DNA of 40,638 bases from a bacterium (GTDB taxonomy: Bacteria > Cyanobacteriota > Vampirovibrionia > Gastranaerophilales > Gastranaerophilaceae), in NCBI GenBank assembly GCA_017480425.1, contig JAFVAR010000049.1, positions 1 through 40,638 on the forward strand, written 5' to 3'. The notes below the pieces were generated by a model. The model ran no database searches and was not told the DNA's origin. It saw only the letters and a list, made by a program, of their open reading frames with translations. Shown here piece by piece: positions 17,662 through 25,972 of this stretch (position 1 is the first letter of the stretch; every line of letters begins with the position of its first letter). Position numbers and translations under genes: made by a program.

Positions 17662-18108
17662 TTATGCTATTTTGTTAATTTTTTGCCCAGTACCAGCTAA
17701 ACAAATTGAAAAACTTTGGTCTGAATTATGAAACATTTTTTTTAAAAAAGACCAGTTTTTAGTTATTTCAGAATAATTATTAACTTGGTAATTGATAAAA
17801 TTTAAACTTCCAGCATTCATTGTGTATAAATTAGTTACCTCTGTCCATTTTATAAAACCAATACCGTTATGTTCAAAACCCTCTTCAGTAATCCTTAAAA
17901 TTAATTTAGGTTTGCAAATATTAAAAATACCTTTGATAAGTGCTGAACCAGTAAGTAATAACAAAAAAATGCAAAGTAACAATACTAATAATTGTTCATC
18001 TTCAGATAGTGTTTGTATACGACTCAATAAAGACAGTGTCCCCCCGAATACTGTCGAAATTAATACAAAATACAATGATAGTATAAATCTATTTTGATAT
18101 ATTTCCAT
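17662..18108 (-). CDS. Two-helix membrane protein, unrecognised (STM3941-like layout)
   Basis: The 148-residue protein has two membrane helices (FILSLYFVLISTVFGGTLSLL and LLVLLLCIFLLLLTGSALIKGIF) followed by a soluble part: PKLILRITEEGFEHNGIGFIKWTEVTNLY. This layout, a two-helix hairpin then a beta-rich domain with an I-x-W-x-E segment, resembles the STM3941-type proteins, but the match is weak. The start at 18108 is chosen because AAAGGA lies 9 nt upstream; an ATG at 18117 abuts the ribosome-binding site. Confidence 0.55.
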   Translation of the reverse strand: MEIYQNRFILSLYFVLISTVFGGTLSLLSRIQTLSEDEQLLVLLLCIFLLLLTGSALIKGIFNICKPKLILRITEEGFEHNGIGFIKWTEVTNLYTMNAGSLNFINYQVNNYSEITKNWSFLKKMFHNSDQSFSICLAGTGQKINKIA

Positions 18109-18166
18109 ATAAATCATTCCTTTCTAATTTATAACTTGTAGCCTGTATGGGTGAAACCCAACATTA

Positions 18167-18381
18167 TTAAATGTCGTAGGGGGGACTTGTCTTGCTCGTT
18201 CGCGTTTAACGGGTCTACGGTTTTTCTTTTCAGAAACTTCGTTTCTTCCAAAGAAAAGACCTTCGCCCTCAGCTCACTCGCGCTGAACCCCATGCATGTG
18301 ATTCCAGCCCGACCCAACTTCATAATAAAAGAGATGTTAACACAAGTCAACATCTCTTTTAAATGTCGTAGGGGGGACTTG
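18167..18381. repeat. 23-bp direct repeat duplicating the tRNA-Leu 3' end
   Basis: Positions 18167-18189 and 18359-18381 are identical over 23 bases. The second copy covers the acceptor-strand 3' end, discriminator base and part of the T arm of the tRNA-Leu gene plus its flank. The 169 bases between them are more GC-rich than the surroundings and hold the tRNA's terminator but no believable gene. This looks like an att-type duplication or the scar of a tRNA-linked element. Confidence 0.7.
18327..18362 (-). terminator. Terminator of the tRNA-Leu transcript
   Basis: A 15-bp stem with one G-T pair (18327-18341 with 18346-18360) and a 4-base loop has A and T runs on both sides. It begins immediately after the tRNA 3' end on the minus strand. 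Confidence 0.85.
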
Positions 18382-18445
18382 AACCCCCAAGGATTTCTCC
18401 ACACGCCCCTCAAACGTGCGCGTATACCGATTCCGCCACTACGAC
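18364..18445 (-). tRNA. tRNA-Leu (anticodon GAG)
   Basis: An 82-nt class II tRNA. The 7-bp acceptor stem pairs GTCGTAG (5' end at 18445) with CTACGAC, discriminator base A at 18364. The D arm has the leucine-type TGGCGGAATCGGTA, the anticodon loop reads TTGAGGG (anticodon GAG, codons CUC/CUU), a variable arm of class II size follows, and the T arm is GGGGG-TTCAAGT-CCCCC. CCA is not encoded. Confidence 0.93.
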
Positions 18446-18572
18446 ATATTCAATTTTTACATTCCACACCTATTGCCGGTTACAATAGGCGGAAAGGAAC
18501 TTGCGTTCCCCTCCATCCAAAACCTGACATTTAGTCAGCTTTTGCACGGAGTCCTTCCGAGACAGAATTATA
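18446..18572 (-). promoter_or_regulatory. Promoter and hairpin-rich leader upstream of tRNA-Leu
   Basis: On the minus strand a perfect TATAAT (18567-18572) would start a leader of about 115 nt before the tRNA. The leader can fold into successive hairpins: CGGA-TCCG, CTGAC-TAAAT-GTCAG, GGAAC-GCAA-GTTCC (GNRA-type loop) and CCTATTG...CAATAGG. It could be a separate small RNA processed from the tRNA precursor. It does not match SRP RNA, tmRNA, RNase P or a riboswitch that I can recognise. Confidence 0.45.
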
Positions 18573-18612
18573 GTATCATAAAAATTTTTTTGTTACAAAC
18601 TTTTATATTTTA

Positions 18613-18641
18613 TTGACATATATTGCATTCTGTCAGACAAT
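18613..18641 (+). promoter_or_regulatory. Promoter for the 18688 gene
   Basis: A perfect TTGACA at 18613-18618 is followed after 17 nt by GACAAT (18636-18641). It points away from the tRNA-Leu promoter, making a divergent pair. Confidence 0.55.
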
Positions 18642-18687
18642 AAATAACGGAATAAGATTATCACAATGTATGGAAAGGTGTTTGGGT

Positions 18688-18912
18688 ATGAACGTATCAG
18701 CTATATCATCAGGTAATGAAAATCTAAGAAGAAATTTTTTTATAAAGTATGCAAATAGCTTTATGTCAAACCCTACTGAAGATGTTCAAGAAGCATCGGA
18801 AAAAGCATCAAAAGCAAATCCTGACCAAAAAACAGACAAAATTAAAGGTATAGAAACACTTACAATATTCCCTAAGCAGGTTATTGACGGTAAAATGGTT
18901 ATAACTGCTTAA
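18688..18912 (+). CDS. 74-residue protein, unrecognised
   Basis: The protein starts MNVSAISSGNENLRRNFF, has a lysine/alanine-rich middle (EASEKASKANPDQKTDK) and ends IETLTIFPKQVIDGKMVITA. The ATG at 18688 is chosen because GGAAAGG lies 8-16 nt upstream and a good promoter precedes it; a frame from 18613 would place its start inside the -35 box. dut follows 43 nt downstream with its own Shine-Dalgarno, so the two may share a transcript. Function is unknown. Confidence 0.6.
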   Translation: MNVSAISSGNENLRRNFFIKYANSFMSNPTEDVQEASEKASKANPDQKTDKIKGIETLTIFPKQVIDGKMVITA

Positions 18913-18955
18913 GATTTTATAGTTTAGAGGGGTTTTTGTATTAAAAGGAGAGTTT

Positions 18956-19390
18956 ATGATTTTAAAGATTTTCAGAATGGAGCATAACAAGTCTGTTCCG
19001 GAATATAAGACTAAAGGTGCTGCAGGCATGGATTTATGCGCAGCAATTGATGAGCCGATTACTTTGCAACCTCTGGAAAGAAGGCTTATCCCTACAGGTT
19101 TAAAAATTGAGTTGGAGCATGGATATGAAGCTCAAATTAGGCCTCGTTCAGGGTTATCAATAAAACACGGTATAAGTCTTATAAATTGTGTCGGAACAAT
19201 CGATGAGGATTATCGCGGCGAAGTTTGTGTTCCTATTGTTAACATATCTAATGAAGCTTATACAATCGAGCCTCAAGAAAGAATTGCTCAAATGGTTATT
19301 GCAAAATATGAGCAGGCACAAATTGAGGTTGTAACTGAATTATCTGACACAGAGCGTGGTGCGGGTGGTTTTGGCTCAACCGGTAAGTAA
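18956..19390 (+). CDS. dut: dUTP diphosphatase (dUTPase)
   Basis: dUTPase hydrolyses dUTP to dUMP and pyrophosphate, keeping uracil out of DNA and feeding dTMP synthesis. The 144-residue trimeric-type enzyme shows all five motifs: [44 protein letters not shown] and the C-terminal [10 protein letters not shown] arm. AAGGAGAG precedes the ATG. Length is normal. Confidence 0.96.
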   Translation: MILKIFRMEHNKSVPEYKTKGAAGMDLCAAIDEPITLQPLERRLIPTGLKIELEHGYEAQIRPRSGLSIKHGISLINCVGTIDEDYRGEVCVPIVNISNEAYTIEPQERIAQMVIAKYEQAQIEVVTELSDTERGAGGFGSTGK

Positions 19391-19428
19391 ATTTTTGTAT
19401 CACTTTTATGCTAAATAGCTTTAAATGC

Positions 19429-19457
19429 TTGACCAAAGCAAAAAAAAATTATAAAAT
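19429..19457 (+). promoter_or_regulatory. Promoter for the zinc-ribbon protein gene
   Basis: TTGACC (19429-19434) and TAAAAT (19452-19457) are separated by 17 nt. It lies about 58 nt upstream of the ATG at 19515. Confidence 0.6.
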
Positions 19458-19514
19458 GATTGCAAGGTTCAAGTATTTGTTCCTGTGGTTATTAATTATT
19501 TAGGAGAAATGGTC

Positions 19515-19802
19515 ATGTACGAAGACGAAAAGCTTATTTGTGAAGACTGTGGTAGTGAATTTGTTTTCACAGCAGGTGAGCAAGAATTTTATGCGGAAAA
19601 GGGTTTAACAAATAAGCCGAAAAGATGCCCGGAATGCAGAAAGGCAAAAAAACAACAACGTAGAGGTAAAAAGAGAATGTATGATGCAGTTTGTGCAAAA
19701 TGCGGAGTTCAAACTCAAGTGCCTTTTAACCCTACTCAAGGCAGAGATGTATTGTGTAAAGAATGCTTTGAAGCAGAAAAAGCTGCAACACCGGCTTCAT
19801 AA
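19515..19802 (+). CDS. Double zinc-ribbon protein
   Basis: This 95-residue protein binds two metals by inference: C-x2-C pairs occur in LICEDCGSEF with RCPECRKAKKQQRRG, and in AVCAKCGVQTQVPFNP with LCKECFEAEK. The first ribbon followed by VFTAGEQEFYAEKGL...P matches a widespread small probable zinc-ribbon family whose members in many bacteria have this opening. The basic linker KKQQRRGKKR suggests nucleic-acid or ribosome contact. The start at 19515 has AGGAG 8 nt upstream; upstream ATG 19509 is too close to the ribosome-binding site. Role unknown. Confidence 0.8.
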   Translation: MYEDEKLICEDCGSEFVFTAGEQEFYAEKGLTNKPKRCPECRKAKKQQRRGKKRMYDAVCAKCGVQTQVPFNPTQGRDVLCKECFEAEKAATPAS

Positions 19803-19823
19803 TATAATATGAGCAGTTTTATT

Positions 19824-19855
19824 AAAAGGATTGAGTTTTACTCAATCCTTTTTGT
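19824..19855. terminator. Bidirectional terminator between zinc-ribbon gene and rnc
   Basis: A 12-bp stem (19824-19835 with 19841-19852) carries A and T runs on either side and sits between convergent genes. Confidence 0.87.
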
Positions 19856-19857
19856 TA

Positions 19858-20535
19858 TTATTTTTCTACAATTCCAAGAACTTTGCATGCTTCATAAGCG
19901 CTATTTTGCTCGGCTTCTTTTTTTGATTTCCCTTCAGATATAGCCAGTACTTGTTCTTCCCAAACAACCTCAACCTTAAATACAGGTTTGTGTGCCGGTC
20001 CGCTGACAGATACAACCCTATATTCAGGACGAGTTTTATTTTGTCCTTGTGTATACTGTTGAAGAATATCTTTTGCATTATACTTTGCAAAATGTTTATC
20101 AATATCTTCGGAATACTTGATTATATAATTATCTATAAATTGTTCTATTTCATTGATTTTCCCGCTTAAATAGTATGCACCTAAAATTGCTTCAAGCGAG
20201 CAGGCAATATTTGACTCCCGCTTTCTCCCTCCCTGTTTTTCCTCAGAAGGGCCGAGTATAATCAGTTTATCAAGACCTATTTCAACTGCAACTTTTGCAA
20301 GTATTGCATCCGATACAAGTATAGATCGGATTTTTGACAATTCACCTTCGAGTGATTCGGGGTACTTATTGTATAGCAACTTGGAAGTAAACAATTTTAA
20401 AACTGAATCTCCAAAAAATTCCAGACGTTCATAATTTTCCAGGTCGGATAAATTATGTTCTTTAGTGTAAGAAGGATGTGTAAGTGCTATTTTAACAAGA
20501 TTTTTATCTCCACTTCCAAAGATTTTTTCAAGCAT
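19858..20535 (-). CDS. rnc: Ribonuclease III
   Basis: RNase III cuts double-stranded RNA in rRNA maturation and mRNA decay. The 225-residue protein has the signature ERLEFFGDSVL (36-46), with the acidic active-site residues further along, including EAILGAYYL, and a C-terminal double-stranded-RNA-binding domain (about 155-222, KDILQQYTQGQNKTRPEYRV...KKEAEQNSAYEACKVLG). Its ATG overlaps the cdsA stop (TAATG), showing translational coupling. Confidence 0.96.
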   Translation of the reverse strand: MLEKIFGSGDKNLVKIALTHPSYTKEHNLSDLENYERLEFFGDSVLKLFTSKLLYNKYPESLEGELSKIRSILVSDAILAKVAVEIGLDKLIILGPSEEKQGGRKRESNIACSLEAILGAYYLSGKINEIEQFIDNYIIKYSEDIDKHFAKYNAKDILQQYTQGQNKTRPEYRVVSVSGPAHKPVFKVEVVWEEQVLAISEGKSKKEAEQNSAYEACKVLGIVEK

Positions 20536-21353
20536 TAAAACAGTCCTTTTATTAAATCAATAAAATTATTTTCAATAAACAGGCAGACGTAATAATAAAC
20601 TACAGGAATTGTTAAAATATAGCTGTCGCATCTGTCTAAAAATCCTCCGTGTCCCGGTAAAATATTGCTTGAATCTTTAACACCGGCATCACGTTTTATC
20701 ATTGATTCACATAAATCGCCGATTTGTGCAAAACTTGCAATAAGTATTCCCAAAAATAATGAATGGTACCAAGCTAATTGCATAATATAGCCAAAGAAGC
20801 AAACAGAAGCTATGCAAAAAACTGCTCCTCCAATAGAGCCTTCTATTGTTTTATTTGGGCTAATAACTGCAGATAATTTGTGTTTGCCGAATTGGCATCC
20901 TACATAGTAGCACATTGTATCAGTTAAAACTACGCCAAATAATATCATTAATGCATATCCTGCAGTTCCTAAATCTCTTAAAAAAATTAAATGAAGAGGA
21001 AACCAACCGCAATATACAAATCCTAAAATTGTTGTTGCGACGTTTGCAATATATGGTTGTTTGCCTCTGAATAAGACCCACATAAACGCCATAATCGAGG
21101 ATATTGTAAATACAAAAGGTACCAAATCAAATCTGTTGAATATGGCAGTCAGAGTAAATAATAAACTTGAACACAATATTATTTTGAAACTTGGTAAAAA
21201 ACCCTTATGTTTCAAAATTTCAGTATATTCTTTTGATGCCAATATTATTATTACCAGAACCATTGCTGTTAACGGTAATCCGCCATGCAGCACCGCAAAA
21301 AGTGCAGTAAATCCAATGACAATGCCTGTTAGTACTCTTTTGCTTATATTCAT
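20535..21353 (-). CDS. cdsA: Phosphatidate cytidylyltransferase
   Basis: CdsA makes CDP-diacylglycerol from phosphatidate and CTP, the branch point to all phospholipids. The 272-residue membrane protein has about seven or eight helices and the C-terminal family signature at 219-244 (KRDAGVKDSSNILPGHGGFLDRCDS). Both ends overlap neighbours by one base (TAATG with frr before it and rnc after it), so frr-cdsA-rnc is a tight operon. Confidence 0.95.
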   Translation of the reverse strand: MNISKRVLTGIVIGFTALFAVLHGGLPLTAMVLVIIILASKEYTEILKHKGFLPSFKIILCSSLLFTLTAIFNRFDLVPFVFTISSIMAFMWVLFRGKQPYIANVATTILGFVYCGWFPLHLIFLRDLGTAGYALMILFGVVLTDTMCYYVGCQFGKHKLSAVISPNKTIEGSIGGAVFCIASVCFFGYIMQLAWYHSLFLGILIASFAQIGDLCESMIKRDAGVKDSSNILPGHGGFLDRCDSYILTIPVVYYYVCLFIENNFIDLIKGLF

Positions 21354-21919
21354 TATACTGTTAATACCTCTTTTTCTTTTTCTGTGACCAAAGAATCAAT
21401 TATACCTACATACTTGTCTGTTAATTTTTGGATTTGATCCTGATTATCTTTTACTGCATCTTCCGGCAAGTTTTCATCTTTTTCTATTTTTTTAAGTGAA
21501 TCAACCATATCTCGTCTTACGTTTCTGATTGCAACTTTTGTATCTTCACCAAATTTTTTAACTTCTTTTGCAGTTTCTTTCCTTCTTTCTTCCGTAAGAG
21601 GAGGGAAGTTTAGACGAATGCATGTTCCGTCGTTGTTTGGAGCTACACCAAGTTCTGCTTTGATTATTGCTTTTTCAACTTCTTTGATTATGCTTTTATC
21701 AAAAGGAGCAATGACCAATGTAGTACCTTCAGAGACACTAACTTGAGCCATTTGCCTTATCGGAGTCGGTGCTCCGTAGTATTCAACAATTACTTTATCT
21801 AAAATTCCAGGGTTTGCACGACCTGTACGTACAGTGGCAAAATCCTTTTTCATTTGCCCGATGGCTTTTTCCATTTTTTCTTCCCCGAATAAATACATTT
21901 CATCAAGAGCTTCTGACAT
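21353..21919 (-). CDS. frr: Ribosome recycling factor
   Basis: RRF, with EF-G, splits post-termination ribosomes. The 188-residue protein shows the typical segments AIGQMKKDFATVRTGRANPGILD, YYGAPTPIRQMAQVSVSEGTTLVIAPFD and RLNFPPLTEERRKE. Length is normal. AGGAG precedes the start; pyrH lies 60 nt upstream in the common pyrH-frr-cdsA order. Confidence 0.97.
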   Translation of the reverse strand: MSEALDEMYLFGEEKMEKAIGQMKKDFATVRTGRANPGILDKVIVEYYGAPTPIRQMAQVSVSEGTTLVIAPFDKSIIKEVEKAIIKAELGVAPNNDGTCIRLNFPPLTEERRKETAKEVKKFGEDTKVAIRNVRRDMVDSLKKIEKDENLPEDAVKDNQDQIQKLTDKYVGIIDSLVTEKEKEVLTV

Positions 21920-21978
21920 AATTTTCTCCTTATATATTATTTTAACTTTTTTTCTTGTTGTATGTTAATACATATTTC

Positions 21979-22698
21979 TTAACTTATATATGTTCCGACG
22001 TCTTTTCCGTTCATAATTTTTACGAGACTTCCTGAAGCCTTAAAATCAAATACGATTATCGGAATGTTGTTTTGCTTACATAGAGCGCAAGCGGATGTAT
22101 CCATAACTTTCAAGTCTCGTTTTATTATTTCTGCGTAAGAAATTTTGTCTATTTTCTCGGCTTTTGGATTTGTTTTAGGGTCATCGGTGTAAACTCCGTC
22201 TACACCATTTTTTGCCATAAGCATTACTTCTGCATTAATTTCGGATGCCCTTAATGCAGAAGCGGTATCTGTTGTAAAGAACGGATTGCCGGTTCCTGCT
22301 GCAAAAATAACAACTCTGCCTTTTTCCAGGTGTCTAATTGCACGATGTCTGTAATATGGTTCTGCAATCTGATTCATTGCGATTGCTGTCATCACTCTGC
22401 ATTCAACCTCAATTTTTTTGAGAGCACATTGAAGACAAACCGCATTCATAACAGTTGCAAGCATACCTACATAGTCGCCTGATGCTTGGTCCATCCCCAG
22501 TTTTGCGCTATTTTTCATCCCTCTGAAAATATTACCGCCGCCTACGACAACTGCAACTTCTACTCCTCTTTCATATATTGAGCGAATTTCATCAGCAATC
22601 ATTTCTACAGGCTTCGGGTCAATCCCGAACTGCTGATCTCCTAAAAGTGCTTCTCCGCTAATTTTTAACAATACACGTTTATATTTATTATCAACCAT
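21979..22698 (-). CDS. pyrH: UMP kinase
   Basis: PyrH phosphorylates UMP to UDP in pyrimidine synthesis. The 239-residue protein has the amino-acid-kinase fold with LLKISGEALLGDQQFGIDP, VAVVVGGGNIFRG, GNPFFTTDTASALRASEI and NGVDGVYTDDPK. Length is normal. It opens the pyrH-frr-cdsA-rnc operon and has GAGAGG upstream. Confidence 0.97.
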   Translation of the reverse strand: MVDNKYKRVLLKISGEALLGDQQFGIDPKPVEMIADEIRSIYERGVEVAVVVGGGNIFRGMKNSAKLGMDQASGDYVGMLATVMNAVCLQCALKKIEVECRVMTAIAMNQIAEPYYRHRAIRHLEKGRVVIFAAGTGNPFFTTDTASALRASEINAEVMLMAKNGVDGVYTDDPKTNPKAEKIDKISYAEIIKRDLKVMDTSACALCKQNNIPIIVFDFKASGSLVKIMNGKDVGTYIS

Positions 22699-22811
22699 TG
22701 GATATCCTCTCTTTTAATTAATCGTATTAAAAAAATGCCTGTTTGTAAAGTGATGATAAAGTTTTTAAATATGAATATTAAAGGTATATTTGTTACGAAA
22801 TTCAGATAATC

Positions 22812-22852
22812 AAAAAAGAGAATGTTTATAATTTAAACATTCTCTTTTTTTT
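22812..22852. terminator. Strong terminator after rpoD
   Basis: A 17-bp stem (22812-22828 with 22834-22850), A/T runs on both sides, lies right after the rpoD stop on the minus strand. It separates the dnaG-rpoD unit from pyrH. Confidence 0.9.
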
Positions 22853-22853
22853 A

Positions 22854-23948
22854 TTAATTTTCTACATATTCTCTTAAGCGTTTGCTGCGGTTTGGATGGC
22901 GCAGTTTTCTGAGCGCCTTCGCTTCGATTTGTCTGATACGCTCACGAGTAACACCAAATAGCTGTCCTACTTCTTCCAATGTTCTTTGACGTCCGTCATC
23001 CATACCAAACCGTAATCTTAATACATCTCTTTCACGAGGAGACAGTGTGCACAAAACTTCTGCCAAATCTTCTCTCAAAAGTTCTGATGCGACAGTCTTT
23101 ATAGGAGCGTCGGCTTCCTTATCTTCTATAAAATCACCCAACCTTGAATCTTCTTCTTTTCCTATTGGAGTTTCTAATGACAAAGGCTCTTGGGCAATTT
23201 TTACGATTTCTCTCAATTTAGGAATTGATACTCCCATCTCAACAGCTAATTCTTCTTCGGTTGGCTTTCTTGAAAGTTCTTGAGCAAGTCTTCTTGTAAC
23301 TTTTTTCAATTTGTTAATTGTTTCAACCATGTGAACAGGAATACGAATTGTTCTTGCCTGATCGGCAATTGCTCTTGTAATAGCTTGTCTAATCCACCAA
23401 GTTGCATATGTCGAAAATTTGAATCCTCTTTCGTGATCGAATTTTTCAGCCGCACGGATTAAACCCAAATTACCTTCTTGAATAAGGTCTAAGAATAACA
23501 TTCCTCGTCCTACATATTTTTTTGCAATTGAAACAACAAGTCTTAAGTTTGCTTGTACAAGTTTTCTTTTTGCAATAGCTCCGGGGGTTCCGCCCTGTAT
23601 AATTTTTCTTGCAAGTTCGATTTCTTCACTTGTAGATAATAATTTTATTCTTCCGATTTCTCTTAAGTATAATCTAACGGGGTCTTCTACTGCCATTCCT
23701 TTTTGAATATCGTTGTCGGCTGTGGCTTCTGCTGATGAATCATCAGAGTCCATCATGTAGAAGTCTTCACTTTTTACTCCGCTTAATTTTGAAGTACTGA
23801 TAATATCTTCAATGTTATCTGTTCCCAAATCAGTTTCAATGTAGTCATCATTTTCGTCTACATCTTTATCTGAGTCAAAATCAAGCATATCAATATTTTC
23901 ATCTTCTACGCTGATTACTGATGAATTTGAATTTCTTTTTGTGGCCAT
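22854..23948 (-). CDS. rpoD: Primary sigma factor RpoD/SigA
   Basis: The housekeeping sigma factor directs RNA polymerase to -10/-35 promoters. The 364-residue protein has region 1.2 ([13 protein letters not shown]), region 2 ([36 protein letters not shown]), region 3 and region 4 ([15 protein letters not shown]..., [22 protein letters not shown]). The N-terminal about 85 residues are acidic and variable and take the place of region 1.1. Its ATG follows the dnaG stop directly (TAA-ATG), with GGAG inside the dnaG end. dnaG-rpoD is a common bacterial arrangement. Confidence 0.96.
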   Translation of the reverse strand: MATKRNSNSSVISVEDENIDMLDFDSDKDVDENDDYIETDLGTDNIEDIISTSKLSGVKSEDFYMMDSDDSSAEATADNDIQKGMAVEDPVRLYLREIGRIKLLSTSEEIELARKIIQGGTPGAIAKRKLVQANLRLVVSIAKKYVGRGMLFLDLIQEGNLGLIRAAEKFDHERGFKFSTYATWWIRQAITRAIADQARTIRIPVHMVETINKLKKVTRRLAQELSRKPTEEELAVEMGVSIPKLREIVKIAQEPLSLETPIGKEEDSRLGDFIEDKEADAPIKTVASELLREDLAEVLCTLSPRERDVLRLRFGMDDGRQRTLEEVGQLFGVTRERIRQIEAKALRKLRHPNRSKRLREYVEN

Positions 23949-25835
23949 TTATTTATCTCCAGTCCTTAATTTGATTTTGTCACGAAGCTGCATTTGTATT
24001 TTCAGGGCTTCTATTTCGTCATCGTTAACTTGTTTGTATTTTTGACGAAGTTCTGCGGCTTCTTTTTCTTGATAGCATCTTTGCAATCTCAAAACATTTT
24101 CACGCACTGCCTGCTCAAATTCTTTTGCTTCCAATCCGCAAAATGCTTCGGAAAGTTCAACTATATCAGTTAATATTTTAGTTAGATTATCATCCTCAAT
24201 GAATTCTGTGTATAATTTTTTCGTTAATTCCCTAACATTATTTATTGTACACGCAAATTTGTCAATTGTATTTTTTACAATTATTAACGTTTCATCATGA
24301 ATGATATCTTTTGGAACGATTTCACAAAGTTTTTGATAACTGAGTGGAGCGTCTGTTGTTAGAAAAACGCTCAATAAATTTTTTTGCGCTTTTTCTTCAA
24401 ATTGTGAAGAATTTGTTACATCTTTTTTATTCTCTTTTGTTTGAATGCCATATTCATTTTTTACAGATGCTTTGGAAAGCTCTTTTAAGAGAGCATTTTC
24501 GTTAACATTAATTATTGATGAGACCATTTTGACGTATTCGGATTGAATAATTTTATTATTAACGTCTTTTAATATATCAATTATTTGATTTACAAGTTCG
24601 GCTTTTTCCTGAGGTGTTTTTGCAAGATTTTTATTTTTTAAAGTATTGTTTAAAAGAAAATCTATAAGAAGCGGGGCATTTTTTACATATTCAAGAAAAG
24701 CTTCTCCTCCTTCCGAACGTATAAATTCATCCGGATCTTTCCCTTGCGGAGGGGAGACAACTCGAATCTCACAAGCGTATTTGTTATCAGATGCCGAAGA
24801 TATATGACTTTCGTCAAATTGTTTAATATTTCCCAGTGCAGTAAGGGTTTCTTTTATGACGGAACTTCCTTTTTTGGTTGCATTTATGCCGGCATTATCC
24901 GTATCAAAAGATAAATATATTCTGCGGGATTTTGTGTATCTGGAAAGTAATTTTACATGTTCCGGAGTAAGCGCTGTTCCGCAAGAAGCTACTGCATTTT
25001 TTACACCGTGCGCTTGAGCGGATATTACGTCAAAATATCCTTCCATAATGATAACACCGTCTTTTTCTTTTATTGTCTCAGCAGCACTATTCAATCCAAA
25101 CAGTAATTTACTTTTGTTGTATATGAGGGAATCTGATGAATTTAAGTATTTAGGGTTTTGTCCATCGTCAACGGCTCTTGCTCCAAAAGCTACATATTCT
25201 CCGTTTTCGTTTCGTATAGGAATTATTATACGATTCCTGAAACGATCAATCCATCCTCCGTTGTTTGATTTTATAATAAGTCCGGCTCCTTCTAAAATAT
25301 TATCTTTAAATTCATTTTTGAGTTCCTTGTATAATAAGTCATATTTGTTCGGAGCCCAACCCAAATTAAATTCTTTTATAATATCATCCGTAATATTCCT
25401 TTTTCTTAGTGCGGAAGTCGCTTTTGTCGAATCTTCAGCTTTTTGCAATTGCAGATTGTAAAATTCGGCAGCCTTCTTGCAGGCCTGAATCATTTCTTGT
25501 TTTTGGGTTTTAGAGCTTGATGAGGATTTGTATTTTTTAGGAAGCTCAATGCCGAATTTTTCTGCAAGTTCCAGTATAACGTCTTTGTATTCCCGATTTT
25601 GTATTTTAACAAGAAAATTAAGAGCATCTCCTCCGGCGCCGCAAGAAAAACATTTGTAGATTCCCTTAGACGGACTAACGGACATTGAAGGCTTTTTATC
25701 ATTATGAAACGGACAAAGCCCCCAATAATTTGCCCCGCTCTTTTTTAAAACAACGTATTGTGATACAACATCTACGATATCAAGCCGATCTTTTATCTGC
25801 GAGATAACTTCTTCAAATGTGCTAGCTGTTACCAT
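23949..25835 (-). CDS. dnaG: DNA primase
   Basis: DnaG makes RNA primers at replication forks. The 628-residue protein has the N-terminal CHC2 zinc finger (C41, H44, C62, C65 in LCPFHNDKK...KCFSCGAGGD), the catalytic core with TOPRIM residues (GVIIMEGYFDVISAQ, then YLSFDTDNAG), and a C-terminal helicase-binding region of low conservation. The ATG has no Shine-Dalgarno; an extended -10 box lies 7 nt upstream, so the message may be leaderless. rpoD follows in the same unit. Confidence 0.96.
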   Translation of the reverse strand: MVTASTFEEVISQIKDRLDIVDVVSQYVVLKKSGANYWGLCPFHNDKKPSMSVSPSKGIYKCFSCGAGGDALNFLVKIQNREYKDVILELAEKFGIELPKKYKSSSSSKTQKQEMIQACKKAAEFYNLQLQKAEDSTKATSALRKRNITDDIIKEFNLGWAPNKYDLLYKELKNEFKDNILEGAGLIIKSNNGGWIDRFRNRIIIPIRNENGEYVAFGARAVDDGQNPKYLNSSDSLIYNKSKLLFGLNSAAETIKEKDGVIIMEGYFDVISAQAHGVKNAVASCGTALTPEHVKLLSRYTKSRRIYLSFDTDNAGINATKKGSSVIKETLTALGNIKQFDESHISSASDNKYACEIRVVSPPQGKDPDEFIRSEGGEAFLEYVKNAPLLIDFLLNNTLKNKNLAKTPQEKAELVNQIIDILKDVNNKIIQSEYVKMVSSIINVNENALLKELSKASVKNEYGIQTKENKKDVTNSSQFEEKAQKNLLSVFLTTDAPLSYQKLCEIVPKDIIHDETLIIVKNTIDKFACTINNVRELTKKLYTEFIEDDNLTKILTDIVELSEAFCGLEAKEFEQAVRENVLRLQRCYQEKEAAELRQKYKQVNDDEIEALKIQMQLRDKIKLRTGDK

Positions 25836-25842
25836 AATGAAA

Positions 25843-25851
25843 ATTTTAGCA
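25843..25851 (-). promoter_or_regulatory. Extended -10 box directly in front of dnaG
   Basis: On the minus strand TGCTAAAAT matches TGnTAnAAT and ends 7 nt before the dnaG ATG. Transcription would begin at or beside the start codon. Confidence 0.5.
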
Positions 25852-25912
25852 CCAAAAAATTTGAATTACCATTCCAAACATAAAAGCATTATTTACAAAT
25901 CATTACATTTCA

Positions 25913-25941
25913 TTGGATTTTAAAAATGTTTAAAATATAAT
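25913..25941 (+). promoter_or_regulatory. Promoter for the 25973 gene
   Basis: TTGGAT (25913-25918) and a perfect TATAAT (25936-25941) are separated by 17 nt, with the ATG 31 nt after the -10 box. It is divergent from the dnaG start. Confidence 0.7.
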
Positions 25942-25972
25942 AGGGCATGTAGAAATACGAGGGAGTACAAAA

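Noticed and set aside
18129..18413. Minus-strand frame beginning [17 protein letters not shown]
   Set aside because: It translates the tRNA-Leu gene, the duplicated tRNA 3' end and the terminator between them, so it is an artefact of RNA sequence.
18151..18534. Plus-strand frame across the tRNA-Leu region
   Set aside because: It is antisense to the tRNA and its leader and has no ribosome-binding site or conserved pattern.
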